Of a stretch of 64,000 nucleotides of DNA, positions 15,857 to 23,431 are shown piece by piece (the first letter of the stretch is position 1; the number at the start of each line of letters is the position of its first letter). A model generated the notes under the pieces. The model was not told the DNA's origin and made no database searches. It was given only the letters and a program-made list of their open reading frames with translations. This DNA is from Planctomycetota bacterium. Its GTDB lineage: Bacteria; Planctomycetota; J058. The DNA lies in contig JAMLIC010000036.1 in NCBI GenBank assembly GCA_023954375.1, positions 27,230 to 91,229 of the forward strand, read 5' to 3'. Position numbers and translations under genes: made by a program.

Positions 15857-16740
15857 GCGAGCGCCACCGCGAGCAGGGCGAGGGCGACCAGCGCCGCCCA
15901 GCCGAGCGTCGCATCGCGGACGAAGCGCTCCTGGTGCGCCGCCTCGGCGGCCGCGCGCGCGCGCAGCAGCCAGGCGGCGTCGCTCTCGCCCGGGACGCGC
16001 GCCGGCGGGCGGGCGCGCCGGCGGACGACGAAGAGGAGGATCGGCGCGAGGCACAGCACGGCGAACACGACCGACCAGGCGCGCAGCGTTCGATCGCTGA
16101 ACGGTCGGACGACCTCCACCTTCACCTCGCGCACGGCCTCGTCGCACGCGACGCGCAGCACCCCGCCGTAGGGCTGCCCGTTGCCGAGGACGTCGGGCGG
16201 CAGGGAGCAGTCGTGGAGCTTCGGGGTGACCGACAGCCGACACGCGAGCGGCAGCACCGCCGTCTCGCCCGGCGCGACCTCGAGCTCGGGCGGCTTCGGG
16301 GCCTCGAGCCAGTCCGGCGGCTCGTGGAGGCGCACGCGGCGCGGGCGCTCCGTGGCGTTGTGCACGCGGAGGGCGAACCGGACCTCGTCGCCGCCGCGCT
16401 CTGCGAGCACCCCGAGCCCGGGGTCGGCCGTGAGCCAGGTGGCCTGCTCTCCCTGCAGCGCCATGTCGTAGACGGAGACCCCCTCCTGGACGCCGCGGAG
16501 CCTGGCGGACGCGCGCGGGCGCGAGGGCGTGGCCTCCTCGCCCGCGCCCGGCGGGCCGACGAACGCCGCCTCCCCGCACGCCCCGCAGGCGCCGTGCTCG
16601 GCCCAGCAGCCCGCGTGGTGCCGCGCGAGGCAGCCCTCGCAGGCGACCCAGCCGCCGGCCGCGCGGTCGACCGCGTCGTGGCAGAACGGGCAGCGCGTGG
16701 GCGCCGCCCCCTGGAACCGGACCTGCGCCGCGTCGGACAC
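15853..16740 (-). CDS. Membrane protein with N-terminal prokaryotic RING finger
   Basis: This is a 295-residue protein. Residues 17-55 form one Prok-RING module (CPFC, C-E-G-C, R-H-H-A-G-C-W, CGAC). The middle (about 90-200) is beta-rich and looks like an Ig-fold region (VRFALRVHNATERPRRVRLH, LEVAPGETAVLPLACRL). Two membrane helices follow (SVVFAVLCLAPILLFVV and LGWAALVALALLAVAL). The GTG at 16740 lacks a Shine-Dalgarno sequence but has a TACCAT box 6 bases upstream. It is coupled to the double-RING gene downstream, so the pair probably forms one membrane complex. RING families of this kind are known mainly from Planctomycetota. Confidence 0.75.
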   Translation of the reverse strand: MSDAAQVRFQGAAPTRCPFCHDAVDRAAGGWVACEGCLARHHAGCWAEHGACGACGEAAFVGPPGAGEEATPSRPRASARLRGVQEGVSVYDMALQGEQATWLTADPGLGVLAERGGDEVRFALRVHNATERPRRVRLHEPPDWLEAPKPPELEVAPGETAVLPLACRLSVTPKLHDCSLPPDVLGNGQPYGGVLRVACDEAVREVKVEVVRPFSDRTLRAWSVVFAVLCLAPILLFVVRRRARPPARVPGESDAAWLLRARAAAEAAHQERFVRDATLGWAALVALALLAVALA

Positions 16741-16746
16741 CGACGG

Positions 16747-16752
16747 ATGGTA
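16747..16752 (-). promoter_or_regulatory. Candidate -10 box (TACCAT) of the RING operon, leaderless type
   Basis: TACCAT on the minus strand ends 6 bases before the GTG start at 16740. No Shine-Dalgarno sequence is present. Confidence 0.5.
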
Positions 16753-16767
16753 TCGCGGCCGCCGGCA

Positions 16768-16807
16768 GCGCCGCCAGCGCCCCCCCGACACGGGGGGGCG
16801 GCGGCGC
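16768..16807. other. Long hairpin with C7/G7 stem in a divergent intergenic region
   Basis: Seven C (16780-16786), GACAC, then seven G (16792-16798) form a stem. It continues with GCGCCGCC pairing GGCGGCGC after a 4-base bulge. It lies between the starts of the RING operon and the secreted duplicated protein, so it is not a normal terminator position. Confidence 0.4.
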
Positions 16808-16885
16808 GGGCCGTGTCGTAGAGTCCGCCGCCTCGAGGGGCAGCGGATCCTGCCCGAGAACGTCGCGAAGTGAGCGAGGTCACCC

Positions 16886-18103
16886 ATGTCGTCGTCCGTC
16901 TGCCCCCGCCCCGCCTTGACCGCCCTGGCCCTCGGCCTGGCGCTCGCCGGGGCCGCCCGCGCCCAGGACCCCCGGGGCGTGTGGACGGTGGAGACCGGCG
17001 GGACGCTCGAGGTCACGCCCTCGTCCCGGACCCCCGGGCGCCACCGCCTGCAGTGGGACACCGGCAACGCCACCTACGCCGGCGTCGGCCTCCTCCGCGC
17101 GGGGCGCCTCGTCGTCGGCTGGGGGGGCGCCGCGGACGTCGGGGTCGCCCTCATGAAGCGCGAGGGGGCCCGCTGGACCGGCGAGTGGACCACGCTGAAC
17201 GCCCCCGACGAGCGCGGGGCGACCGAGGTGTGGCCCGGCGCGGCGCTCGAGGGCGAGCGCGAGGTCACGGGCACGAACCTGCGGGGCGACGCCTACCGCG
17301 GGCGCATGACGGCGGCCCGGCGCGGCGACGTCGTGCACCTCGCGTGGAAGGTCGGCGAGCGCGAGTACGCGGGCGTGGGGATCCCGCTCGACGCCGACAC
17401 GCTGGCGGTCGGCTTCGGGGTGGGCAACTTCGGCGTCATGGTCTACGACCTCGCCGGCGGCGACGCGGTCGAGGGGCGCTGGTGCGCCGAGAGCAACCAG
17501 CGGGTCGGGGTCGAGCGCATCCGCCGCCGCGCGGCCGACCCCTGCGGGGAGTGGGCGATCGAGGGCGGCGGGACGCTGACCGTCACGGCCGCCGCCGGGG
17601 AGGGGCGCTACGACCTGCGCTGGGACACCGGGCGCTCGACCTACGAGGGGGTCGGGATCGCGCGCGGCGGGCGCCTCGTCGTCGGCTGGGGGCGCGGCGC
17701 GGCCGGGGTCCTGATCGTCCGGCGCCAAGGCGACGGCTGGGCCGGAGAGTGGACGACGCCCGACGCGCCTGGCGGCCGCTCGGGGACCGAGGCCTGGCCG
17801 GGCGCCGCGCTCGAGGGGGCCCGCGACGTGTCGGGCACGAACCTGGCCGGCGGGCGCTACGCCGGACGCGTCATCGTCGAGCGACGCGGCGACGTGGTGC
17901 ACCTCGCCTGGACCGTCGGCGACGGTCAGTTCGCCGGCGTGGGGATCGCCCTCGACGCCGACACGCTCGCCGTGGGCTTCGGGAAGGAGAGCTTCGGCGT
18001 GATCGTCTACGACCTCGCCGGCGGCGACGCCCTCGAGGGGCGGTGGTGCGCGCAGAGCGACCAGCGGATCGGCGTCGAGCGGGTGCGCCGCGCGCCTCGC
18101 TGA
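16886..18103 (+). CDS. Secreted protein made of two tandem copies of one unknown domain
   Basis: This is a 405-residue protein with a Sec signal peptide (residues 1-26, cut after A-R-A). The mature part is an internal duplication: residues about 29-210 and 220-402 align along their whole length. Matching pairs include RLQWDTGNATYAGVG with LRWDTGRSTYEGVG, GRLVVGWG in both, RRGDVVHLAW in both, and the copy ends VYDLAGGDAVEGRWCAESNQ with VYDLAGGDALEGRWCAQSDQ. The repeats are Gly- and Trp-rich and look all-beta. No family is recognised. Its ATG has GAGGT 6 bases upstream, in a GTG-rich background. A binding role outside the cell is only a guess. Confidence 0.8.
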   Translation: MSSSVCPRPALTALALGLALAGAARAQDPRGVWTVETGGTLEVTPSSRTPGRHRLQWDTGNATYAGVGLLRAGRLVVGWGGAADVGVALMKREGARWTGEWTTLNAPDERGATEVWPGAALEGEREVTGTNLRGDAYRGRMTAARRGDVVHLAWKVGEREYAGVGIPLDADTLAVGFGVGNFGVMVYDLAGGDAVEGRWCAESNQRVGVERIRRRAADPCGEWAIEGGGTLTVTAAAGEGRYDLRWDTGRSTYEGVGIARGGRLVVGWGRGAAGVLIVRRQGDGWAGEWTTPDAPGGRSGTEAWPGAALEGARDVSGTNLAGGRYAGRVIVERRGDVVHLAWTVGDGQFAGVGIALDADTLAVGFGKESFGVIVYDLAGGDALEGRWCAQSDQRIGVERVRRAPR

Positions 18104-18110
18104 GGGTCCG

Positions 18111-20540
18111 TCACACCCGGGCCTCCGCCGGCTGCCGGCTGGTCCGCGCCGCCTTCTCCAGCCACGCCTTGCGGAGCTCCTCGGGCGTGATCGGGAGCTT
18201 GCGGAAGCGGACCCCGAGCGCGTGGGCGATCGCGTTGGCGATCGTGGGGCCGGGGCCGTCGGTCGGGATCTCGGAGACGGACTTGGCGCCGAAGGGGCCG
18301 GACGGCTCGTAGGTGCGCACGAGGATCGTCTGGAAGTCGGGCACGTCGAGCGCCGTGAACTGCTTGTAGTCGCGGAAGGTGTCGTTGAGCAGCCGGCCGT
18401 TGCCGTCGAAGATGTAGTCCTCGGTCAGCGCGTAGCCCATCATCGTCGTGGCGCCGCCCTCGGTCTGACCCTCGCAGCTCTCGGGGTGGATCGCCACGCC
18501 GCAGTCGACCGCCGCCACGTAGCGCAGGAGCTTGACGCCGCCGGTCTCCGTGTCGACCTCGACCTCGGCGAAGTGGGCCGAGAAGGGGGGCGGGCACTCG
18601 AAGCTCATGTGCGAGCCGTAGTGCATGATCTGGTGCTGGTCGTGCTCGTAGAAGGTCGACAGGCAGATCTCCGAGTAGGAGAGCCGCTCGCCGTCGGGCC
18701 GCACGACGTGCTGGTCCTCGCAGGAGAGCTGGTCGAGCTCGCAGCCGGTCGGGTCGCCCGCGTGGCGCCACATCTCGGCCGCGGCGCGCTTGAGCTGCTC
18801 GCACACGCCGGCCGCCGCCTTCTTCACGGCCGTGCCCGAGATGTAGGTCGTGCTCGAGGCGTAGGCGCCCTTGTCGAAGGGCGTGAAGTCGGTGTCGGAC
18901 GAGTAGATCTGGATCTTCGACAGCGGCACCGAGAGCTGCTCGGCCGCGATCTGCGCCAGGATCGTGTCGGAGCCCGTGCCGATGTCCGTCGCGCCGACGA
19001 GCAGGTTGAACGAGCCGTCGTCGTTGAGCTTCAGGAACGCCGCCGCCATGTCGACGCCCGGGATCCCCGAGCCGTGCATGAGGCAGGTCATGCCCATCCC
19101 GCGCTTGATCGGCCCGTCGTTCTTGAAGCTCAGCCGCCGCTCCCAGCCGATCGCCCTGGCGCCGCGCTCGATGCACTCCTGCACCCCGCAGCTCCTGATC
19201 TTCTGCGGCGGCCCCTCCTTGCCCTCGCCCAGCGCCTTGGCCAGCGGGTTCTCGTCGCCCGGCCGGAGGATGTTCTTGCTCCTGAACTCCGCCGGGTCGA
19301 GCCCCAGGAGGTCCGCCACCTCGTCCATGTGGGCCTCCATGGCGAAGAAGCCCTGGGGGCCGCCGTAGCCGCGGAACGCGCCGCCCACGGGGAGGTTCGT
19401 GTAGGCGGTGGTCATGATGAACTTGTAGGCGTCGGCCCGGTAGAGCGGCAGCGTCTTGCCCGCCGTGCAGCCCTGCACCGTGAGCGCGTGCGCCCCGTAG
19501 GCGCCCGTGTTGGCGAGCACCTCGAGCTCCTGCGCCACGAGCGTGCCGTCCTTCTTCACGCCCGTCTTCCACCTGAGGCGCTGCGGGTGGCGCGTCCGCG
19601 CCGAGTGGAACTCCTCCTGGCGCGTGTAGCAGAAGCGCGCCGGCCGGCGCGTGCGCAGGGCCACGAGCGCCGGGATGTCGTCGAGGAGCACCTCCTGCTT
19701 GCCGCCGAAGCCGCCGCCGATCCGCGGCTTGATCACGCGGATGCGCTGCACGGGGATCTCCAGGATCCGGGCCAGGATCCGCCGGCTGTGGAACGGCACC
19801 TGCGTCGCGCAGCGGAGCACCAGGCGGTCGTCCTCGTCGAGCCAGGCGATCGCCACGTGCGGCTCGAGGGCGCAGTGCTGCTGGTAGGGGACCGAGTACC
19901 AGTGCTCGAGGACGAGGTCGGCCTTCGCGAAGGCGGCGTCGGTGTCGCCGTGGCCCACCTCCATGGCGGCGGCGATGTTCCGCGTCGGGTCGAAGCCCGC
20001 GATCCCCGTGCAGTCGGGCTCGTCGTGGATCACCGGCGCCCCGGGCGCGATCGCCTCGCGCGTGTCGAAGACGGCCGGCAGGACCTCGTAGTCGACCTTG
20101 AGCTTCTTCACGGCGACCGCCGCCGCGCGCTCGTCCTCGGCCGCGACGCAGGCCACGCGGTCGCCGACGAAGCGCACCTTCGGGTCGAAGATCATGGCGT
20201 CGTAGGGCGAGGGCTCCGGGTGGCCCTGGCCGGCCGTCGTGTAGCGGATCGGCTTCACGTTGAAGCAGTGGAAGATCGCCACCACCCCGGGCACGCGCTC
20301 GGCCTCGGACGTGTCGATCGCCTTGATCCGCGCGTGGGCGTGCGGGCTCCAGAGCATCTTCACGTGGAGCATGCCCGGGAGCGTGATGTCGTCCGTGTAG
20401 GTGCCCTTGCCGAGCGCCAGCTTGAGCGCGTCGACGCGGCGCTCGTTCTTGTTCACGACCTTGAAGCGGTCGTACTCGCCCATGGAGCCGGCGCCGGTGT
20501 CCCAGGCCGCGTCCGCGCCGTTGCCCTGCTGCGCGCTCAT
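18111..20540 (-). CDS. Molybdenum hydroxylase large subunit (xanthine dehydrogenase family, XdhD-like)
   Basis: This is an 809-residue molybdopterin-binding subunit. Family blocks seen: LGKGTYTDDITLPGMLH at the N-terminus, RIGGGFGGKQEV, GGAFRGYGGPQGFFAME for cofactor binding, and near the C-terminus F-G-A-K-S-V-S-E-I-P with the expected catalytic glutamate. The K-S-V-S-E form rather than K-G-V-G-E is what I associate with the selenium-dependent purine hydroxylase branch. It hydroxylates an N-heterocycle such as xanthine using water. The ATG at 20540 overlaps the stop of the iron-sulfur subunit as ATGA. The exact substrate cannot be read from sequence. Confidence 0.92.
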   Translation of the reverse strand: MSAQQGNGADAAWDTGAGSMGEYDRFKVVNKNERRVDALKLALGKGTYTDDITLPGMLHVKMLWSPHAHARIKAIDTSEAERVPGVVAIFHCFNVKPIRYTTAGQGHPEPSPYDAMIFDPKVRFVGDRVACVAAEDERAAAVAVKKLKVDYEVLPAVFDTREAIAPGAPVIHDEPDCTGIAGFDPTRNIAAAMEVGHGDTDAAFAKADLVLEHWYSVPYQQHCALEPHVAIAWLDEDDRLVLRCATQVPFHSRRILARILEIPVQRIRVIKPRIGGGFGGKQEVLLDDIPALVALRTRRPARFCYTRQEEFHSARTRHPQRLRWKTGVKKDGTLVAQELEVLANTGAYGAHALTVQGCTAGKTLPLYRADAYKFIMTTAYTNLPVGGAFRGYGGPQGFFAMEAHMDEVADLLGLDPAEFRSKNILRPGDENPLAKALGEGKEGPPQKIRSCGVQECIERGARAIGWERRLSFKNDGPIKRGMGMTCLMHGSGIPGVDMAAAFLKLNDDGSFNLLVGATDIGTGSDTILAQIAAEQLSVPLSKIQIYSSDTDFTPFDKGAYASSTTYISGTAVKKAAAGVCEQLKRAAAEMWRHAGDPTGCELDQLSCEDQHVVRPDGERLSYSEICLSTFYEHDQHQIMHYGSHMSFECPPPFSAHFAEVEVDTETGGVKLLRYVAAVDCGVAIHPESCEGQTEGGATTMMGYALTEDYIFDGNGRLLNDTFRDYKQFTALDVPDFQTILVRTYEPSGPFGAKSVSEIPTDGPGPTIANAIAHALGVRFRKLPITPEELRKAWLEKAARTSRQPAEARV

Positions 20541-21028
20541 GACCGACCTCCCGTCTTCGCCACGTCGCCGGCCCGGCAGCGCTCGGCCGCCTGCAGGACC
20601 GCCTGGATCGGCTTCACGTAGCCCGTGCACCGGCACAGGTGCCCGGCGAGGCACTCGCGCGCGTCGCGCTCGGTCGGCGCCGGGTTCTGCGCCAGGAGCG
20701 CCTGCGTGGCGATCACCATGCCCGGCGTGCAGTAGCCGCACTGGACGGCCGTCGCGTCGACGAACGCCTCCTGGATCGGGTGCGGCCGCTCGAAGCCGCC
20801 GAGCCCCTCGACGGTCGTGACGGCGTGCCCGTCGGCCTGGGCGGCGAGCAGGATGCAGCTCGCCACCTCCTCGCCGTCGAGGAGCACCGAGCAGGCGCCG
20901 CAGTCGCCCGTCTCGCAGCCGCGCTTGGTGCCGATCAGCCCATGGCGCCTGAGCGCCTCGGTCAGGAACTCCCACGCCGCGCAGGTGAGCGTCGCCGGCT
21001 CGCCGTTGAGCGTCAGGCGGACCTTCAA
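20537..21028 (-). CDS. Molybdenum hydroxylase [2Fe-2S] subunit
   Basis: This is a 163-residue small subunit with two [2Fe-2S] clusters. The plant-ferredoxin-type site is C-E-T-G-D-C-G-A-C-S followed by C-I-L-L. The second, helical site is Q-C-G-Y-C-T-P-G-M with C-L-A-G-H-L-C-R-C-T-G-Y. All eight cluster cysteines are present. It passes electrons from the molybdenum centre to FAD. The TTG start at 21028 overlaps the FAD-subunit stop as TTGA and has AGGAGG just upstream. Confidence 0.95.
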   Translation of the reverse strand: MKVRLTLNGEPATLTCAAWEFLTEALRRHGLIGTKRGCETGDCGACSVLLDGEEVASCILLAAQADGHAVTTVEGLGGFERPHPIQEAFVDATAVQCGYCTPGMVIATQALLAQNPAPTERDARECLAGHLCRCTGYVKPIQAVLQAAERCRAGDVAKTGGRS

Positions 21029-21897
21029 AGGACCTCCTCCTCGCCCAGCGCCCGCGCGAGCGCGCGGACGACGAGCGTCGCCGTCACGTCCTGCCGGTAC
21101 TCGCCCGACGCCCACGCGTCGCCCCAGGGCTCGAGCTCCGTCATGAGCGAGAGGCGCACGGCCTCGCGCCAGCCCTGCGGGAAGGCGGCGCCCGGCGCGT
21201 GCCACGACGCGATCAGCGACTCGGTGTCGCCGAGGCGCTTGAGGTGCGCCGCGCGGGGCCCCTGCAGGTTCACCGCGATCCGCACGCCCGACGGCCGCCG
21301 CACGACGGCCGCGTTGCACAGGGGCGCGTCGACGGCCGTGCGGGAGAAGCGCCGGTAGGCGCTCCGGCCCTCGCCGAGCGGGACGAGGACCTCGGCCACG
21401 AGCGCGCCGCGCAGCGCCCGGCGCGCGGCGGCGCCGAGCGGGTAGTCGATCACCTGCTCGTCGACCGCGCCGGCCCGCCCCGGCCGGAGCAGGCGCAGCT
21501 TCGCGCCCAGCGCCGCGAGGACGGGCGGGAGGTCCTGGTCGCCGCGGTCGGTGCACACGCGGCCGCCGAGCGTGCTCCGGTTCTGCAGGGCCACGACCGC
21601 GAACCCGGCGGCCGCCTCGCGCAGCCCCTCGAGCAGCGGGGCCGCGAACGCCGCCTCGCGGCGCAGCCGGGCGAGGGTCACGAGCGCGCCCACGCGCAGG
21701 ACGTCGCCCTCGACCCGCACGTCGCGCAGGGGCAAGGCCTGCAGGTCGATCACGTGCACGAGGTCCTCGTGGCCGCGCACGTTCAGCTCGGTCCCGCCGG
21801 CGAGCAGCGCCGTCGGCTCGTCGTGGGCCTCGGCCAGGAGCGCCAGGCACTCCTCGATCGACGCCGGTCGGCTGTAGCGTTCGAGCGCTAGGTACAC
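21025..21897 (-). CDS. Molybdenum hydroxylase FAD-binding subunit
   Basis: This is a 290-residue medium subunit of the xanthine dehydrogenase/CO dehydrogenase CoxM family. The FAD-binding loops are A-L-L-A-G-G-T-E-L and Q-N-R-S-T-L-G-G-R-V, in the order and spacing usual for the family. The C-terminal part matches the CO dehydrogenase flavoprotein C-terminal domain. The GTG start lies 10 bases inside the end of yqeB, so the four genes read as one operon: yqeB, FAD, Fe-S, Mo subunit. Confidence 0.9.
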   Translation of the reverse strand: MYLALERYSRPASIEECLALLAEAHDEPTALLAGGTELNVRGHEDLVHVIDLQALPLRDVRVEGDVLRVGALVTLARLRREAAFAAPLLEGLREAAAGFAVVALQNRSTLGGRVCTDRGDQDLPPVLAALGAKLRLLRPGRAGAVDEQVIDYPLGAAARRALRGALVAEVLVPLGEGRSAYRRFSRTAVDAPLCNAAVVRRPSGVRIAVNLQGPRAAHLKRLGDTESLIASWHAPGAAFPQGWREAVRLSLMTELEPWGDAWASGEYRQDVTATLVVRALARALGEEEVL

Positions 21898-22715
21898 CGC
21901 GCCCTCCTCTGGTCGTGCGCGAGCAGCGCCGCCGCCTCGAGGACCCCCCGGCCGACGGCGCGCGCCTTGTCGGTCATCTCCAGGAGGAGCGCGCGGTCCC
22001 GCCGCGGGTCCACGTCGCCCACCTTGTGCCCGGCGCCCACCCGCACGCCGGTGAGCTTCAGGCCCCGGATCATACCGGACAGCCCCACCCGGACGGGGCG
22101 GCCATCAGCGTCGTCGAGGACGTGGCCGACGACGTCGCCCGCCTCGACCGCGTCGCCCAGGTCGCGGCAGCGCTCGAACGTCCCCGCGCAGGGCGACAGG
22201 ATCAGCCGCTCGCGGCGGTAGCCGGCGACCGCGCCCGGCACGCCGGTGTGGGGCTCGGCGACCCCCTCGGTGATCACGCGGCCCAGCCGCGGCCCCCGGT
22301 TCGACTCGATCACCGCGTGCGCGTCGACGCCCGCCCTGAAGCCCGGGCCGACGCCGATCACCAGGGGCGCCTCGTCGCGCCGCGTCGAGGGCTCGGTCAG
22401 CGCGCGCATGCGGGCGTCCACGAGCAGGTCGGGGCGGAGGCCGAGGTCGGCCTCGGGGCCCGTCCACAGGGCCACCCGGCCCGCGGCCCACGCCGCCGCC
22501 ACGTCGTCAGGGCGCGCGCAGCGCAGCGCCTCGACCCCCTGGACGGTCCAGCGGCCGTCGGGCGCCACCGCCGCCGCCGCGAAGGCCACCGTCAGCCGCA
22601 GGGCGGACGGGAGCGGCCGGTCGACGACGACCACGCGCCGACCGCTCAGGTGCAGGGCGTGCGCGATCCCGGTCCCGAGGTCGCCGCCGCCGCGGACGAG
22701 CGCCACCTGCTGCAT
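21888..22715 (-). CDS. yqeB: Selenium-dependent molybdenum hydroxylase accessory protein YqeB
   Basis: This is a 275-residue protein matching the EF2563/YqeB family, which is tied to molybdenum hydroxylases that carry a labile selenium cofactor. Seen motifs: the Rossmann-like start VALVRGGGDLGTGIAHAL, VDARM, and LVIGVGPGFRAGVDAHAVIESNRG in the second half. Its exact chemistry is not settled, but it is a genomic marker of selenium-dependent enzymes. It is first in the operon. The ATG at 22715 has no Shine-Dalgarno sequence but a TATCAT box 8 bases upstream. No selD or yqeC is in the window. Confidence 0.9.
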   Translation of the reverse strand: MQQVALVRGGGDLGTGIAHALHLSGRRVVVVDRPLPSALRLTVAFAAAAVAPDGRWTVQGVEALRCARPDDVAAAWAAGRVALWTGPEADLGLRPDLLVDARMRALTEPSTRRDEAPLVIGVGPGFRAGVDAHAVIESNRGPRLGRVITEGVAEPHTGVPGAVAGYRRERLILSPCAGTFERCRDLGDAVEAGDVVGHVLDDADGRPVRVGLSGMIRGLKLTGVRVGAGHKVGDVDPRRDRALLLEMTDKARAVGRGVLEAAALLAHDQRRARCT

Positions 22716-22723
22716 CGCGCGGC

Positions 22724-22729
22724 ATGATA
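22724..22729 (-). promoter_or_regulatory. Candidate -10 box (TATCAT) of the molybdenum hydroxylase operon, leaderless type
   Basis: TATCAT on the minus strand ends 8 bases before the yqeB ATG. No Shine-Dalgarno sequence is present. Confidence 0.55.
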
Positions 22730-22737
22730 CCGCCTGA

Positions 22738-22762
22738 CCCGGGCCCGACGCGCGGGCCCGGG
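22738..22762 (-). terminator. Perfect 10-bp hairpin after the XRE/MucR-like gene
   Basis: CCCGGGCCCG and CGGGCCCGGG pair around ACGCG. It sits 30 bases past the stop of the minus-strand regulator gene and just before the next promoter. No T-tract follows. Confidence 0.5.
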
Positions 22763-22791
22763 GGAGCGTGTTCGGCGGGGAGGACGATCGA

Positions 22792-23250
22792 CTAGCTGAG
22801 CGCCTGCCGGACGCTGCGGATCAGGCCGATCAGGTCCTCGGTCGACAGCTTGCCCTCCCGCGTCTGCAGGTAGCCGGCGACGATCGTCCCGGTCGTGGTG
22901 ATCGCCGGGTCGGTCTGCTGCTTGGCCGCCATGTCCCAGAGCGACGCCGGCTTCCGCGGCGGCAGGATCGCCGTCGGGCCGGCGGCGATGAGCTCCGACA
23001 GCCGCTGCTGGATGCGCATCGACGCGACGGTGCCTGTCTCCCAGTTCTGCACCGACGTGGAGCTCACCCCGAGCATCTGCGCCAGGCGCGCGCGCGAGAT
23101 CTTGTGCTCCGAGCGGTAGTCCTTGAGCTGCTCGGGGGTGATGAGCTTCCACTCCCCCGGCTTGCGCCCGCCGCGGCGGCGCTTCGCCGCGGCGTCGTCC
23201 GCGCTCGCGTCCGACGCAGCCGCCCGCCGTCCGACCTTCTTCTTGACCAT
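22792..23250 (-). CDS. DNA-binding regulator: AT-hook-like tail, XRE helix-turn-helix and MucR-like segment
   Basis: This is a 152-residue protein. The first 35 residues are basic, with RRGGRKPGEWK resembling an AT-hook. Residues about 40-95 are an XRE-type helix-turn-helix (LKDYRSEHKISRARLAQMLG, then VSSTSVQNWETG). The C-terminal 35 residues (ITTTGTIVAGYLQ and STEDLIGLIRSVRQAL) resemble the N-terminal helices of MucR/Ros regulators, which mediate oligomerisation there. The combination suggests a nucleoid-type or global regulator. The start has AGGAG upstream. The AT-hook and MucR matches are by eye and moderate in strength. Confidence 0.8.
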   Translation of the reverse strand: MVKKKVGRRAAASDASADDAAAKRRRGGRKPGEWKLITPEQLKDYRSEHKISRARLAQMLGVSSTSVQNWETGTVASMRIQQRLSELIAAGPTAILPPRKPASLWDMAAKQQTDPAITTTGTIVAGYLQTREGKLSTEDLIGLIRSVRQALS

Positions 23251-23431
23251 CGACGCTCCTCCAGGCCCCGAACCGTAGTCGACCGAAGGAGAAGTTACCA
23301 GATTCCAGCGACATCACACAATCATGTGCGTACCTTGTGCCGACCGCGAAGCAAAGGGTCCCGACTGACCACGCGGCGACCTATCCCCTGCTCCCACCGA
23401 GGCGACCGGGAGACGGCCCCCTGGGCCCTGG

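Noticed and set aside
15762..16171. Plus-strand Arg/Pro-rich frames opposite the RING genes
   Set aside because: They lack a ribosome site and their composition is that of antisense shadows in high-GC DNA.
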